40,572 nucleotides of DNA from DATAQC01 sp046263055. GTDB lineage: Bacteria; Actinomycetota; Acidimicrobiia; Acidimicrobiales; AC-14. A program made the translations under genes and the position numbers. Below are positions 23,670 through 32,082 of this stretch, one piece after another. The DNA lies in the NCBI GenBank assembly GCA_046263055.1, contig JBHELO010000042.1, positions 1 to 40,572 of the forward strand, in the 5' to 3' direction. Below the pieces are notes generated by a model. That model had not been told where the DNA came from, made no database searches, and worked only from the letters and a program-made list of their open reading frames with translations. The first letter of the stretch is position 1. Every line of letters starts with the position of its first letter.

Positions 23670-26072
23670 TCACTCGGCCCGGAAGATGAGGGCCGGCCTC
23701 ACGCGTGAGGCAGCTCGAGCCGGGCCGGCGGCCACCGCCAGACCGATGACGACCGCTCCAACCACAACGGCGCCGAGCTCGAGGGCGGGAACGACCGCCA
23801 CGGCGAGGGCACCGATCTGCTCGGCGAAGAGGTTCCAGCTCCACCGACCGGCGAGGACCCCGAGCGGCGCAGCGATCAGAGTGGAGAGGACGACAAGCCC
23901 GGCCGCCTGGAAACCGACGGACTCCGCGACTTGGGCCCGCGAGAACCCCAGCGTTTTCAGTATGGCGAGCTCCCGCCGCCGCGCTCGGGTCGCCATCACC
24001 AGGGCATGCACGAGGATGAGTGCGGCGAGCACGGCCAGGACTCCCCCCACGACGAGGGGAAGGCGTTCCACCCGGCCGAAGTCGGCGATGTCGGTCGGGA
24101 GCTCATGGCCGAAGACGCCGATCCCCGGGTGGTGCTGGGCGAGGTAGTCGACCGCGGACGACGGCGTCGTGCCGGGAGGGCCGTCGACCAGGTAGATGTT
24201 GGCCTCGGCGTTGGGGACCAGGATCTTGAACGCCTGAAAGGTGATCATGGCGCTGTGGCCAGAGTCGCGGAACGTCCCCAGAGGCAGCGGGCCCCGTCCG
24301 ACGATCCGAAACGACTGAACGGACGGCCCGACGGCCACCTTGACCCGATCGCCGATGTGGGCGCCGAGGGACCGCAGGGCGGCGGTGCCGAGGAAGATCT
24401 CGTCGCCGCCCGTCGGCGCGCGGCCCTCGAGCGCGAGCGGGGACATCTTGCCCTTGACGGTGTCGACGGCGAAGGCATCGACCCGAACCCGGTCGTCGAG
24501 CTCCAGCTGGCCGGCGGACCCGGCGGCAAGGTCACGCACCCACGGGTCAGTGCGCAGCCCCGACTCCACCACACCGCCCACATCCTGTGCGAACCCGTCT
24601 CCGACCCGTGCCTGCCAGGTCGCACCCCAGAGACGGGGCGTCGCTATCAGGTGGGTCAGGCTGGTGCCGAAGACGAGAGCTCCTATGAGCGTCAACAAGC
24701 CGACGGCGATCCCGCTGACGGTGGCGCTCGGCGACACAGAGGTGTGGCCCCGCTGTCGCCTGAAGGCGAAGCCGAGACCGACGCGAGCGCCAACTGGGAG
24801 CCGCTGACCGATTGGGCGGAACGCAGACAGGGCCCTATCGGACCGAGAGGCGACCCGATGGCCCTCGGCTCGCCATCCTTGCAGCGCCGCCAACCCTGCC
24901 GTCAGGGCGGCTGTCAGCACCAGACCCGCTCCCAGCACCCACGGATCGAACGCCAGCCCGGGAGACGGGTCGGCGATGCGAGCCAGCCCGAGCGGCATCA
25001 GCGACGACGCGAGGAACGCAACCAGGCCAGCGATGGTCCCTGCCACGGCCCCGCCCAAAGCGCCCTGGAGCACGAACACAGCCGTCCGTTGTCGGCGGGT
25101 CATGCCGATCGCTGACAGCGCGGCGTCGCCCGACTGGGCGAGCGCCTCCCGGCTGAGGGCCTGGCCGACGAACAGGATGGCGACGAGGGCGAGCAGGGCG
25201 GCGAGGAGGTCCAGCGAAACGGCTTGGCTGCGGAACGAGCGCTGGACGGCCTCGGTGGAGTCGTGCAGGGTGAAGAAGAGAACTGGTCGGCCGCCGGTCA
25301 TCTGCTCGACCGCCGACTTGAAGGTGTTCACATCGGCATTGCCTCGCCGCAATCGCACGGCGAGGAGATCGGTGCGCGCGAGCTGGGCGTCGTACCGACT
25401 GGCGAAGGCAGGAGTCATCCACATCGAGGGCAGACCGGAGCTCGAGAGCGGGGGGAGCTCGCCGGGGATGGTCCCCAGGCCCACGACGCGAAACGTCACC
25501 AGCGGCCCGATGTCGAGCCCTTCCGGGGTGGCGCCGTTGATTGTCGCGAACAGGTGCGGGAGGCCTTCGGGGGTGGCGAACCGTATCTGCACTGTGCTGC
25601 CGACTCGGATGCCGTACGCCTTCTCAAAGCTGAAGTCGGCGACCACCTCGTCGGGGCGATCCTGGCGGGCCCGACGTCCGGCGAGAATCTTCACTCGGTC
25701 GAGCCCGCCGGCGAAGATCCTGGAATCGGCTGTCATGGCCGCCATCGCCCTCGGAGGTATGAGACGGCCAGCACCCGTGCGGCCCAGGCTGAAGTAGACC
25801 GGGGAATACGCCGAATCGACCACGGGGGCAAGCGCGGCGACGCGACCGAGGTCGATGTCGGCCAGGCCTATCCCTGCTCCTGTTGTCACACCCACATCGG
25901 GCGCGTGCTGCCGCTTCAGAAAGCGCGGGTACACCTTCTCGGCGCGACGAGCGCCGGCGGTGAGGGTCATCACCGCGGCCGCAACGACGACGACGACCGT
26001 CAGGACGGGTGCCCAGGCCCGCCAGCGCCGGCGGAGGCGAGTGCGAGCGACGAACCGGACGGGCTCGAGCAT
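23670..26072 (-). CDS. FtsX/MacB-type ABC permease (orphan)
   Basis: About 800 aa from ATG 26072 (MLEPVRFVARTRLRRRWRAW), the start matching its paralogues; a GTG at 26099 would add 9 residues and overlap the preceding small ORF. Architecture: one TM helix, a large external domain (~60-265), three TM helices, a linker, another TM, a second external domain (~470-640), three TM helices and an end motif RVRPALIFRAE. The conserved cytosolic stretch RRRELAILKTLGFSRAQV precedes the last helices. It would need an ABC ATPase partner; none is adjacent, the nearest being at 34543. It appears less G/C-rich than neighbours, possibly from transfer. Substrate unknown. Confidence 0.87.
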   Translation of the reverse strand: MLEPVRFVARTRLRRRWRAWAPVLTVVVVVAAAVMTLTAGARRAEKVYPRFLKRQHAPDVGVTTGAGIGLADIDLGRVAALAPVVDSAYSPVYFSLGRTGAGRLIPPRAMAAMTADSRIFAGGLDRVKILAGRRARQDRPDEVVADFSFEKAYGIRVGSTVQIRFATPEGLPHLFATINGATPEGLDIGPLVTFRVVGLGTIPGELPPLSSSGLPSMWMTPAFASRYDAQLARTDLLAVRLRRGNADVNTFKSAVEQMTGGRPVLFFTLHDSTEAVQRSFRSQAVSLDLLAALLALVAILFVGQALSREALAQSGDAALSAIGMTRRQRTAVFVLQGALGGAVAGTIAGLVAFLASSLMPLGLARIADPSPGLAFDPWVLGAGLVLTAALTAGLAALQGWRAEGHRVASRSDRALSAFRPIGQRLPVGARVGLGFAFRRQRGHTSVSPSATVSGIAVGLLTLIGALVFGTSLTHLIATPRLWGATWQARVGDGFAQDVGGVVESGLRTDPWVRDLAAGSAGQLELDDRVRVDAFAVDTVKGKMSPLALEGRAPTGGDEIFLGTAALRSLGAHIGDRVKVAVGPSVQSFRIVGRGPLPLGTFRDSGHSAMITFQAFKILVPNAEANIYLVDGPPGTTPSSAVDYLAQHHPGIGVFGHELPTDIADFGRVERLPLVVGGVLAVLAALILVHALVMATRARRRELAILKTLGFSRAQVAESVGFQAAGLVVLSTLIAAPLGVLAGRWSWNLFAEQIGALAVAVVPALELGAVVVGAVVIGLAVAAGPARAASRVRPALIFRAE

Positions 26073-26091
26073 CCGGCTGAGGCTGCCGGCA

Positions 26092-26202
26092 CTACTCACT
26101 CGCCACCGTCACCAAGAGGTCGATCGTGCCGACGGCAATCGCCCTATCGGCTGGTATGCCCTGCATCTCGTCGACCAGCTCGACGATCTCCCTCTCTGCC
26201 AT
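26092..26202 (-). CDS. Possible 36-aa leader ORF before the orphan permease
   Basis: From ATG 26202 (MAEREIVELVDEMQGI...) to TAG at 26094-26092. The frame is open further upstream to 26382, but that part reads as non-protein. The peptide is plausible (acidic amphipathic helix, then a hydrophobic end) and its stop lies just before the permease start, suggesting coupling. No family recognised and no strong ribosome site (GAGG 11 nt upstream), so the call is weak. Confidence 0.35.
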   Translation of the reverse strand: MAEREIVELVDEMQGIPADRAIAVGTIDLLVTVASE

Positions 26203-26301
26203 TCTCTCGTGTTCCTCGGCTCTCGGCTCCGGAGACGACGGCAAGTTAGCATCGCTCTGGATTGATCTCCGGCCCATCTGGCGTTGATGGCAGAGTGGTG
26301 C

Positions 26302-26318
26302 CCGAGCACGGTGCTCGG
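26302..26318. promoter_or_regulatory. 17-bp palindrome upstream of the NarL-type regulator
   Basis: CCGAGCAC-G-GTGCTCGG is a perfect 8-bp inverted repeat with one central base. It lies in the divergent region between the orphan permease unit and the NarL-type gene, directly followed by TAGCCT (possible -10). Likely an operator; the binding protein is unknown. Confidence 0.5.
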
Positions 26319-26374
26319 TAGCCTGGATCGGGATGAGACCGGCGCCCGCTGCGTCCCGAGCTGGCGACTGAGCC

Positions 26375-27058
26375 ATGGCCATCCGGGTGGTCCTGGCCGA
26401 GGACCACTACCTCCTCCGGGAGGGCATCCGCCGCCTGGTCGACGCCCAGCCCGAGCTGGAAGTGGTGGCGGTGTGCGAGGACCTGCAGTCGCTGGTGACC
26501 GCCATCGACGCCCATCGCCCCGACGTCGTGCTGACCGACATCCGCATGCCGCCTACCGGCACCGACGAGGGTCTGCGCGCCGCCGAGCACCTGCGCTCCG
26601 TCCACCCCGAGGGCGGCGTGGTCGTGCTGAGCCAGTACGCCGACCCCCAGTACGCGGTGGCCTTCCTGGCCCACGGCTCCAAGGGCCGGGCCTACATGCT
26701 CAAAGAGCGCGTGTCCGATGTCGACCAGCTGCTGGCCGCCATCCGGGAGGTCGCGAGGGGGGGCTCCTACATCGATCCTCGCGTGGTGGACGCCCTGGTC
26801 CAGGCCCGCTCCCGGTCGGCGTCCTCGCCGCTCCGCCAGCTCACGCCGCGGGAAGGGGAGATCCTGTCGGAGATGGCCCAGGGCAAGAACAACCAGGCCA
26901 TCGCCGCCTCCCTGGTCCTGTCCGAGCGGGCGGTGGAGAAGCACATCAGCTCGATCTTCGCCAAGCTGGGGCTGTCGGAGGAGCCCGACATCCACCGCCG
27001 GGTCAAGGCCGTGCTCCTGTTCCTCGCCGACCACGGGACGAGCGGGCGGGCGGGCTAG
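26375..27058 (+). CDS. NarL/LuxR-family response regulator
   Basis: 227 aa from ATG 26375. Receiver domain at residues 1-~120 with phospho-acceptor Asp55 (VVLTDIRMPP), acidic pair ED at 9-10, Ser/Thr position in VVVLSQYADP and Lys in AYMLKERV. The LuxR-type HTH is at ~150-215: LTPREGEILSEMAQGKNNQAIAASLVLSERAVEKHISSIFAKLGL. It probably binds DNA when phosphorylated by the kinase at 27534-29696. Closely similar in its receiver to the receiver-cyclase at 35268-36611, so the two may share that kinase. Confidence 0.94.
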   Translation: MAIRVVLAEDHYLLREGIRRLVDAQPELEVVAVCEDLQSLVTAIDAHRPDVVLTDIRMPPTGTDEGLRAAEHLRSVHPEGGVVVLSQYADPQYAVAFLAHGSKGRAYMLKERVSDVDQLLAAIREVARGGSYIDPRVVDALVQARSRSASSPLRQLTPREGEILSEMAQGKNNQAIAASLVLSERAVEKHISSIFAKLGLSEEPDIHRRVKAVLLFLADHGTSGRAG

Positions 27059-27087
27059 CCGTACCCCCTGAGTGGGGGCAGGTACGG
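27059..27087. promoter_or_regulatory. Inverted repeat between the two response-regulator genes
   Basis: CCGTACC (27059-27065) and GGTACGG (27081-27087) pair, and inside them CCCCC-TGAGT-GGGGG forms a second arm. As DNA this is a symmetric site of the TACCCC...GGGGTA kind used by NarL-type regulators; as RNA it is a hairpin just after the first gene stop. Either an operator for the second gene or a partial terminator. Confidence 0.45.
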
Positions 27088-27122
27088 TGGTGTGGAAGGC
27101 CGCGTCATGTGAAGATGGCTCG

Positions 27123-27530
27123 ATGGGCGACGTGGCGGTGCTGATCGTCGATGACCAGCCGCTGTTCCGCCGGGCCGCCACCGCAGTGGTCACGCTGACC
27201 CCGGGCTTCCAGGTAGCGGGCGAGGCCGACTCGGGCGAGGCGGCCGTCGACCTGGTCGAACAGGTGCGCCCCGGGCTCATCCTCATGGACATCAACATGG
27301 GTGGCATCAACGGGATCGAGGCCACCCGGCGCATCACCGCCGCCCATCCCGACGTCATGGTCGTGCTGCTCTCCACCTACCAGGCCGACGACCTCCCCGC
27401 CGACGCCGCTTCGTCGGGCATGAGCGCCTACGTCAACAAGGAGGACTTCGGCCCCGCGGTGTTGCGGTCGGTGTGGGACGAGCGGGCGCCGGCGCCCGGT
27501 GGGCCGCCGGCCGCGGACGGAGACGCCTGA
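27123..27530 (+). CDS. Stand-alone receiver-domain protein
   Basis: 135 aa from ATG 27123 (MGDVAVLIVDDQPLF). Complete receiver domain: DD at 10-11, phospho-acceptor Asp56 (LILMDINMGG), Ser in VVLLSTYQADD and Lys in AYVNKEDFG. No output domain follows, only a short Pro/Ala-rich tail. It is a NarL-type receiver that lost or never had its HTH. It could be a phosphate sink or a single-domain relay for the kinase whose gene ends 3 bp away in the opposite direction. Confidence 0.9.
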   Translation: MGDVAVLIVDDQPLFRRAATAVVTLTPGFQVAGEADSGEAAVDLVEQVRPGLILMDINMGGINGIEATRRITAAHPDVMVVLLSTYQADDLPADAASSGMSAYVNKEDFGPAVLRSVWDERAPAPGGPPAADGDA

Positions 27531-27533
27531 CCT

Positions 27534-29696
27534 TCACCGCCGGGTGCCGACATTGGCAGGGAGCGGGATCCGCCCGGAGATCCGCGTTCCCCGGGCGGGC
27601 GCCGACTCCACGCGGATGCTGCCACCAATGGCGCCGACGCGGTCGGCCATGTTCACGAACCCGGCACCCGGCGTGGCTCGCTGGGCAGGGTCGAACCCCA
27701 CGCCGTCGTCGGCCACGTCGAACAGGAGCCCGCCCGCCTCCTCCCAGACCCTCACGATGGCGGTGGCCCCGTCTCCCGCGTGCTTGCCGGCATTCTGCAA
27801 CGCCTCGAGGCAGCAGAAGTAGACGGCCGCCTCCATCTCCTGGGGGTAGCGGCCCACGCCGTCGGCCTGCACCTCGGTGGGCAGCGCCGCCCGCCCGGCG
27901 GCCGCACCCAGGGCCTCGACCAGGCCCCGGTCCACGAGCAGTGGAGGGTAGATCCCGTGGGCGAGGCTGCGCAGCTCGGCCACCGCATCCTGCAGGTCGT
28001 GGCCGACCTGCTCGAGCATCCCCTTGGCGGCGTCGGGATCCACGTCGGCGAGCTGGCGGGCCAGGCGGACGTTGACGGCGAGGGCCACGAGGTGCTGCTG
28101 GGCCCCGTCGTGGAGGTTGCGCTCGATCTGGCGGCGGGCGGCGTCGGAGGCGGCCACCACCCGGGCCCGGGACGCCCGCAGCTCCTCGGCCTGGCGGCGC
28201 ACCTCGTCGAGCGACGCCTGCAGCGCCGAGTCCAGGGCCACGTTGTGCAGGGCCAGGCCCACCTGGCGGGCCAGCTCGGCCAGCACCGTCTCCTCGTCAT
28301 CGCGGAAGGCATCGCCCTCGGGCGGCCGGATGGCGACGATGAGCCCGAGGAGGCGCCCGGAGTGGACGGCGGGCGCGACCCGCAGCCGCTCCCCCTCCCG
28401 GCCCGCCAGCAGCCCCGGCAGCCACACCTTGGCCCACGCCGGCCCGCTCACGCCCGCCCGCGTCACGACCGACTCCTCGTCGGCGGTGAGGGAGAGCTCG
28501 GCGGGGGGGGCGTCGGGCACCGAAACCGCCCGCTCCAGGCGCCCGCCCGACCCTGTCCAGACCTCGGCGGCGGCCAGCGTCAGCGACGCCCGCAGCGACT
28601 CGGCCACCTGCAGCAGCAGCTCGTCGAGGGGGACGGCACGCGACAGGCGGGTGCCGAAGCTGCGCACCACCTCGTCGGGCGCCGTCCGCTCCCCGTAGAC
28701 GAGGCGGTTGGCGAACTGGCCCAGCCGCTCGCGGGCCGGCACGTAGAGGAGGGCGGCCACCGCCGCGGCCAGCATCGAGAGCACGAGCAGGGACCGCTCG
28801 TGGGCGCTTGGCGTGCGGCCCAGGCCGAGGACGACCACCAGGTAGACGGCCACGACCACACCGCTCAGGCCGGCCACCGACACCGTTTCGGCCAGGAGGC
28901 GGTCGACCCGTCCCAGCAGCCGGGGCGAGGTGGCCACCGCCAGGGCGACAGGCACCGCCAGGGTGGCGATGGTCACCACCGCCACCCCGTGAGGGGGCCA
29001 GCCGGCCAACAGCCGCAGGGCCAAGGTGACGAGCGTCAGCTCGGCCGCCACGACGATCGACCACCCGAACCACTGCATGCGCTGGCGCTCCGCACCTTGG
29101 GCCCGCCGGTAGCGGCGGTTCGAGCCGGCCAGGCCGATGGCGGCGGAGACCACCGCCAGCACCGCCACCGGCCACAGCGGCAGTGCCGGGCGCTGCGCCC
29201 ACAGCAAGGCGCCGACGCCGAGGCCCACCGCGTAGGAGCCCCGCACGACGGCCCGGCTGACCCGGCACGAGCCGTCGGGCAAACTGAGGAGCAGGTGCAT
29301 GCCCACGGCGGGGAGGGAGGCGACGGCGAGGGGCACGACCAGCCGGCAGGCGCCGATCACCGGGGCGGCGACGCCGGCGCCGCCGCCACGGGCGTCGACC
29401 AGCGCGGCGGCCAGAGCCGCTGCGCCGGCCACGCCTGCGGCCATCACGACGATGGAGCTAAGGCGCTCCGGTGGGCGGCGGACGGCGATGACGATGCCCG
29501 CCAGGGCCCAGGCGACGACGACGGCGCCGCGCACGGTGTCCGTCCCCCGATGGCCGCTGCCCCAGCCCACCAGCACGGCCGCCACCCCCAGGGCCAGGGC
29601 CACCAGGCCCGCCCCCATCAGGACCGGTGACCGGGCCTCGGTCGGCTCCGCGTGCCGGGTACTGGTTCGCGGCGCGTGTTCCGCCATCGTTCTCAT
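27534..29696 (-). CDS. Membrane GAF-containing sensor histidine kinase (HisKA_3)
   Basis: 720 aa from ATG 29696, with GGAG 4 nt upstream, one base after the permease stop. About nine to ten TM helices fill residues ~25-330 (MASE/7TM-like sensor), then a GAF-like domain (~345-480), a coiled coil, a HisKA_3 dimerisation helix with phospho-acceptor His529 (ERNLHDGAQQHLVALAVN) and an HATPase domain (ALQNAGKHAG, FDVADDGVGFDP, GAGFVNMADRVGAIGG). It belongs to the NarX/DesK-type kinases that phosphorylate NarL-type receivers. Being the last gene of the cyclase-ABC operon and convergent with two receiver genes, it likely controls Asp55/Asp56/Asp58 receivers nearby (inference). Confidence 0.93.
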   Translation of the reverse strand: MRTMAEHAPRTSTRHAEPTEARSPVLMGAGLVALALGVAAVLVGWGSGHRGTDTVRGAVVVAWALAGIVIAVRRPPERLSSIVVMAAGVAGAAALAAALVDARGGGAGVAAPVIGACRLVVPLAVASLPAVGMHLLLSLPDGSCRVSRAVVRGSYAVGLGVGALLWAQRPALPLWPVAVLAVVSAAIGLAGSNRRYRRAQGAERQRMQWFGWSIVVAAELTLVTLALRLLAGWPPHGVAVVTIATLAVPVALAVATSPRLLGRVDRLLAETVSVAGLSGVVVAVYLVVVLGLGRTPSAHERSLLVLSMLAAAVAALLYVPARERLGQFANRLVYGERTAPDEVVRSFGTRLSRAVPLDELLLQVAESLRASLTLAAAEVWTGSGGRLERAVSVPDAPPAELSLTADEESVVTRAGVSGPAWAKVWLPGLLAGREGERLRVAPAVHSGRLLGLIVAIRPPEGDAFRDDEETVLAELARQVGLALHNVALDSALQASLDEVRRQAEELRASRARVVAASDAARRQIERNLHDGAQQHLVALAVNVRLARQLADVDPDAAKGMLEQVGHDLQDAVAELRSLAHGIYPPLLVDRGLVEALGAAAGRAALPTEVQADGVGRYPQEMEAAVYFCCLEALQNAGKHAGDGATAIVRVWEEAGGLLFDVADDGVGFDPAQRATPGAGFVNMADRVGAIGGSIRVESAPARGTRISGRIPLPANVGTRR

Positions 29697-29697
29697 G

Positions 29698-32082
29698 TCA
29701 CTCCGTTCGCAGGACGAGGGCGGGCTGGGTGCGAGCCGCGGCCCGGGCGGGCAGGAGCGCCACCAGGTTGGCGGTGACGAAGGTGGCCACGGCCAGGACC
29801 ACGAGGGCGATGACGGGGACGGCGGGCTCGGGCAGGATCCCGAGCTGGTGGGCGAAGAGCAGCCACACCGATCGCCCGGCGGCCACTCCCAGGGGGATGC
29901 CCACCATCAGGGCGACCACCGCCAGGGTGGTCGACTGCCAGGCCACCGTGGCCCGCACCTGGCGGGGGGCCAGCCCCAGCGTCTTGAGGACGGCCAGGTC
30001 GCGGCGGCGGCGGCGGATGGAAGTGGCCAGCAGGTGGGCCAGGGTGGCGGCCGCGAAGGCTCCCAGGAGGGCGCCCAGCAGCACCGGCAGGTTCTGTACC
30101 TGGCCGAAGTTCACCAGGTCGACAGGGCGTTCGGGACGGAGGGCGGCGAAGGGGCCGAGGGCGGCCATCCGGCGCTGGAGGTCGCTCCTGGCCCGAGCGG
30201 GGTCGACCCCTCGGCGGAACCGGATGAGGATCGTGTCGGGCGCCGGGAGAGCGCCGGCCGTGGGGACCAGGCGGGGGAGGGCCTCGGGCGTCAGCCCCGC
30301 CCCCCTGCCCAATCCCAGTGCGTCGCTCAGTGAGGGGAACACCGCCCGCCCCACCACCTTCAGCGGGAGCGGCTCGGTGGAGGCGTCGGCGACGATGGCA
30401 TCCACCGTCCCGCCGATGTGGGTGTGGACCTGGGCCATGGTGCGGGTGCCGAGGACGATCTCGTCCGGTGCGGCGGGCAGCCGGCCCTCCAGCGCCGTGG
30501 GCATGAGCGTCGATCCCCGCACGGGCGCCACCGCGATGGCGTCGACCCGGACGGGCCCGAGGGCCATTGGGACGCCCGAGTAGCCGGTAGAGATGTCGGC
30601 CACCGCACCGTCGCCTTCGACAGCGGGCAGGACGGTGGACACCGGGTCCTGGGACAGGCTCGTCACGCGGGCGTCCCAGGTGGCTCCGTACAGGCGGGGG
30701 GTGGCGAGGAGATGCTGGAGGCTGGCGCCGAAGCCCAGCGCCCCGGCCAGGGCGACGATCCCGATCACCGCCCCCGTCAGCGTGCTGCGCAGGGGCACCG
30801 CGCTGCGACCCCTCCCCGGTTCCAGCGCCAGTCGCACGCCGGTGGTCACCGGGACAGGGGCGGCGGTCCGCGCCACGGCGGCAGCCACCACCGACGGGCG
30901 GGCCAGGGCGGCGCGGTACCCGCCGGCGGCGGTGACGGTGGCCGCTCTCCACGCCGGCCACGCCCCGGCCACCAGCACGAGCACGAGGCTCGCCAGCGCC
31001 CCCAGGCCCAGGGCCACGGCGTCGACCGCCACCCCGGGGTGGGGCTCGGCGGTGCGGGCCACGCCGACGGGCGTCAGCGGGGACAGGGCCAGGGCGACGA
31101 CGAGGCCCACCGCCGCCCCGACGAGGCCGGCCGTGCCGGCGGGCACCATTCCCAACGCCCACAGCTGGCCCTTGCTCATGCCCAGGGCCCGCAGGTGGGG
31201 GTGGTCGCCCGATTCCATCTGGCCCTGGCGCAGGAGGAGTTGGGCCACGACCAGCACCCCGGCCAGGGCGAGCAGGGCGGCCAGGAGCCACAGGGCCACC
31301 GCCTGGAGGTGGATGGAGTGCTGGGTGTTGACCGTCTGGTCGGCCAGGGCGAACACGTTGGCGGGCTTGCCCGCGGCCATCTCCTGGATCCGCCGTTCGA
31401 CGCCGGGCACGTCGGCCCGGCCGTGGCGCAGGCGCAGGACGATGACTGCGAAGGCGGCGTCGTAGACCCCCGACGCCCGGCCGGCGGCGGCGAAGGCGGG
31501 CGACGCCCAGGCCTGGTTGACCCCGGTGCCGGTCTGGGGCGGGAACTCGTCGGCCGACGCCTCGATGCCCACCACGCTGAAGGACAGGGGCACCGGCGGC
31601 TGTTGGCCGGCGGCCAACGACAGCCGCAGCCCGCTCCCCACCTTCAGGTGGTGCGCCTTGGCCAGGGTGAAGCTCACCATCACCTCGTCGGCGCGGTCGG
31701 GCCGCGGTGGGCGCCCGGCGAGCATCTTGTGGCGGAGGAGAGCGGTCCCCAACCGGGGATCCTCGGAGACGACGAGGGTGGTGTCAGAGGGCTCGAGCAC
31801 GGTGAGGGCGGAGGCCCGGGCGGCCGCCGCCACCTCCGGGAACCGCACCACCTCGTCGTAGGGGATCTGGGCGAATGCGGGGTCGGACTGGTCGGTGAAT
31901 GCGAAGACATCGGGTGCCTTGGTGGCGGCGAGGAAGCGGCCGAAGGCGGTGTCGGTGCGCCGGGCTCCGGCGGCGGCGGCAATGACCGTCCCGGCGATGA
32001 GGCCCACGAGCACGCCGAGGGTGGCCCACGCCCGCCACCGTCGGCGGAGGTCGGACCAGGCCCGGAGGAGGACGGCGCTCAT
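29698..32082 (-). CDS. FtsX/MacB-type ABC permease, second of pair
   Basis: 794 aa from ATG 32082 (MSAVLLRAWSDLRRRWRAW), whose A is the last base of the preceding stop (TGATG). Same layout as the other three large permeases: TM1 at ~18-40, external domain ~45-270, TM2-4, linker, TM5, second external domain ~470-650, TM6-8, end RTQPALVLRTE. The coupling segment RRRRDLAVLKTLGLAPRQVRATVAWQ is conserved. It probably forms a heterodimer with the 817-aa permease and the 242-aa ATPase of the same operon. Such MacB/FtsX complexes usually transmit force or extract lipids or peptides rather than transport across the membrane. Confidence 0.92.
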   Translation of the reverse strand: MSAVLLRAWSDLRRRWRAWATLGVLVGLIAGTVIAAAAGARRTDTAFGRFLAATKAPDVFAFTDQSDPAFAQIPYDEVVRFPEVAAAARASALTVLEPSDTTLVVSEDPRLGTALLRHKMLAGRPPRPDRADEVMVSFTLAKAHHLKVGSGLRLSLAAGQQPPVPLSFSVVGIEASADEFPPQTGTGVNQAWASPAFAAAGRASGVYDAAFAVIVLRLRHGRADVPGVERRIQEMAAGKPANVFALADQTVNTQHSIHLQAVALWLLAALLALAGVLVVAQLLLRQGQMESGDHPHLRALGMSKGQLWALGMVPAGTAGLVGAAVGLVVALALSPLTPVGVARTAEPHPGVAVDAVALGLGALASLVLVLVAGAWPAWRAATVTAAGGYRAALARPSVVAAAVARTAAPVPVTTGVRLALEPGRGRSAVPLRSTLTGAVIGIVALAGALGFGASLQHLLATPRLYGATWDARVTSLSQDPVSTVLPAVEGDGAVADISTGYSGVPMALGPVRVDAIAVAPVRGSTLMPTALEGRLPAAPDEIVLGTRTMAQVHTHIGGTVDAIVADASTEPLPLKVVGRAVFPSLSDALGLGRGAGLTPEALPRLVPTAGALPAPDTILIRFRRGVDPARARSDLQRRMAALGPFAALRPERPVDLVNFGQVQNLPVLLGALLGAFAAATLAHLLATSIRRRRRDLAVLKTLGLAPRQVRATVAWQSTTLAVVALMVGIPLGVAAGRSVWLLFAHQLGILPEPAVPVIALVVLAVATFVTANLVALLPARAAARTQPALVLRTE

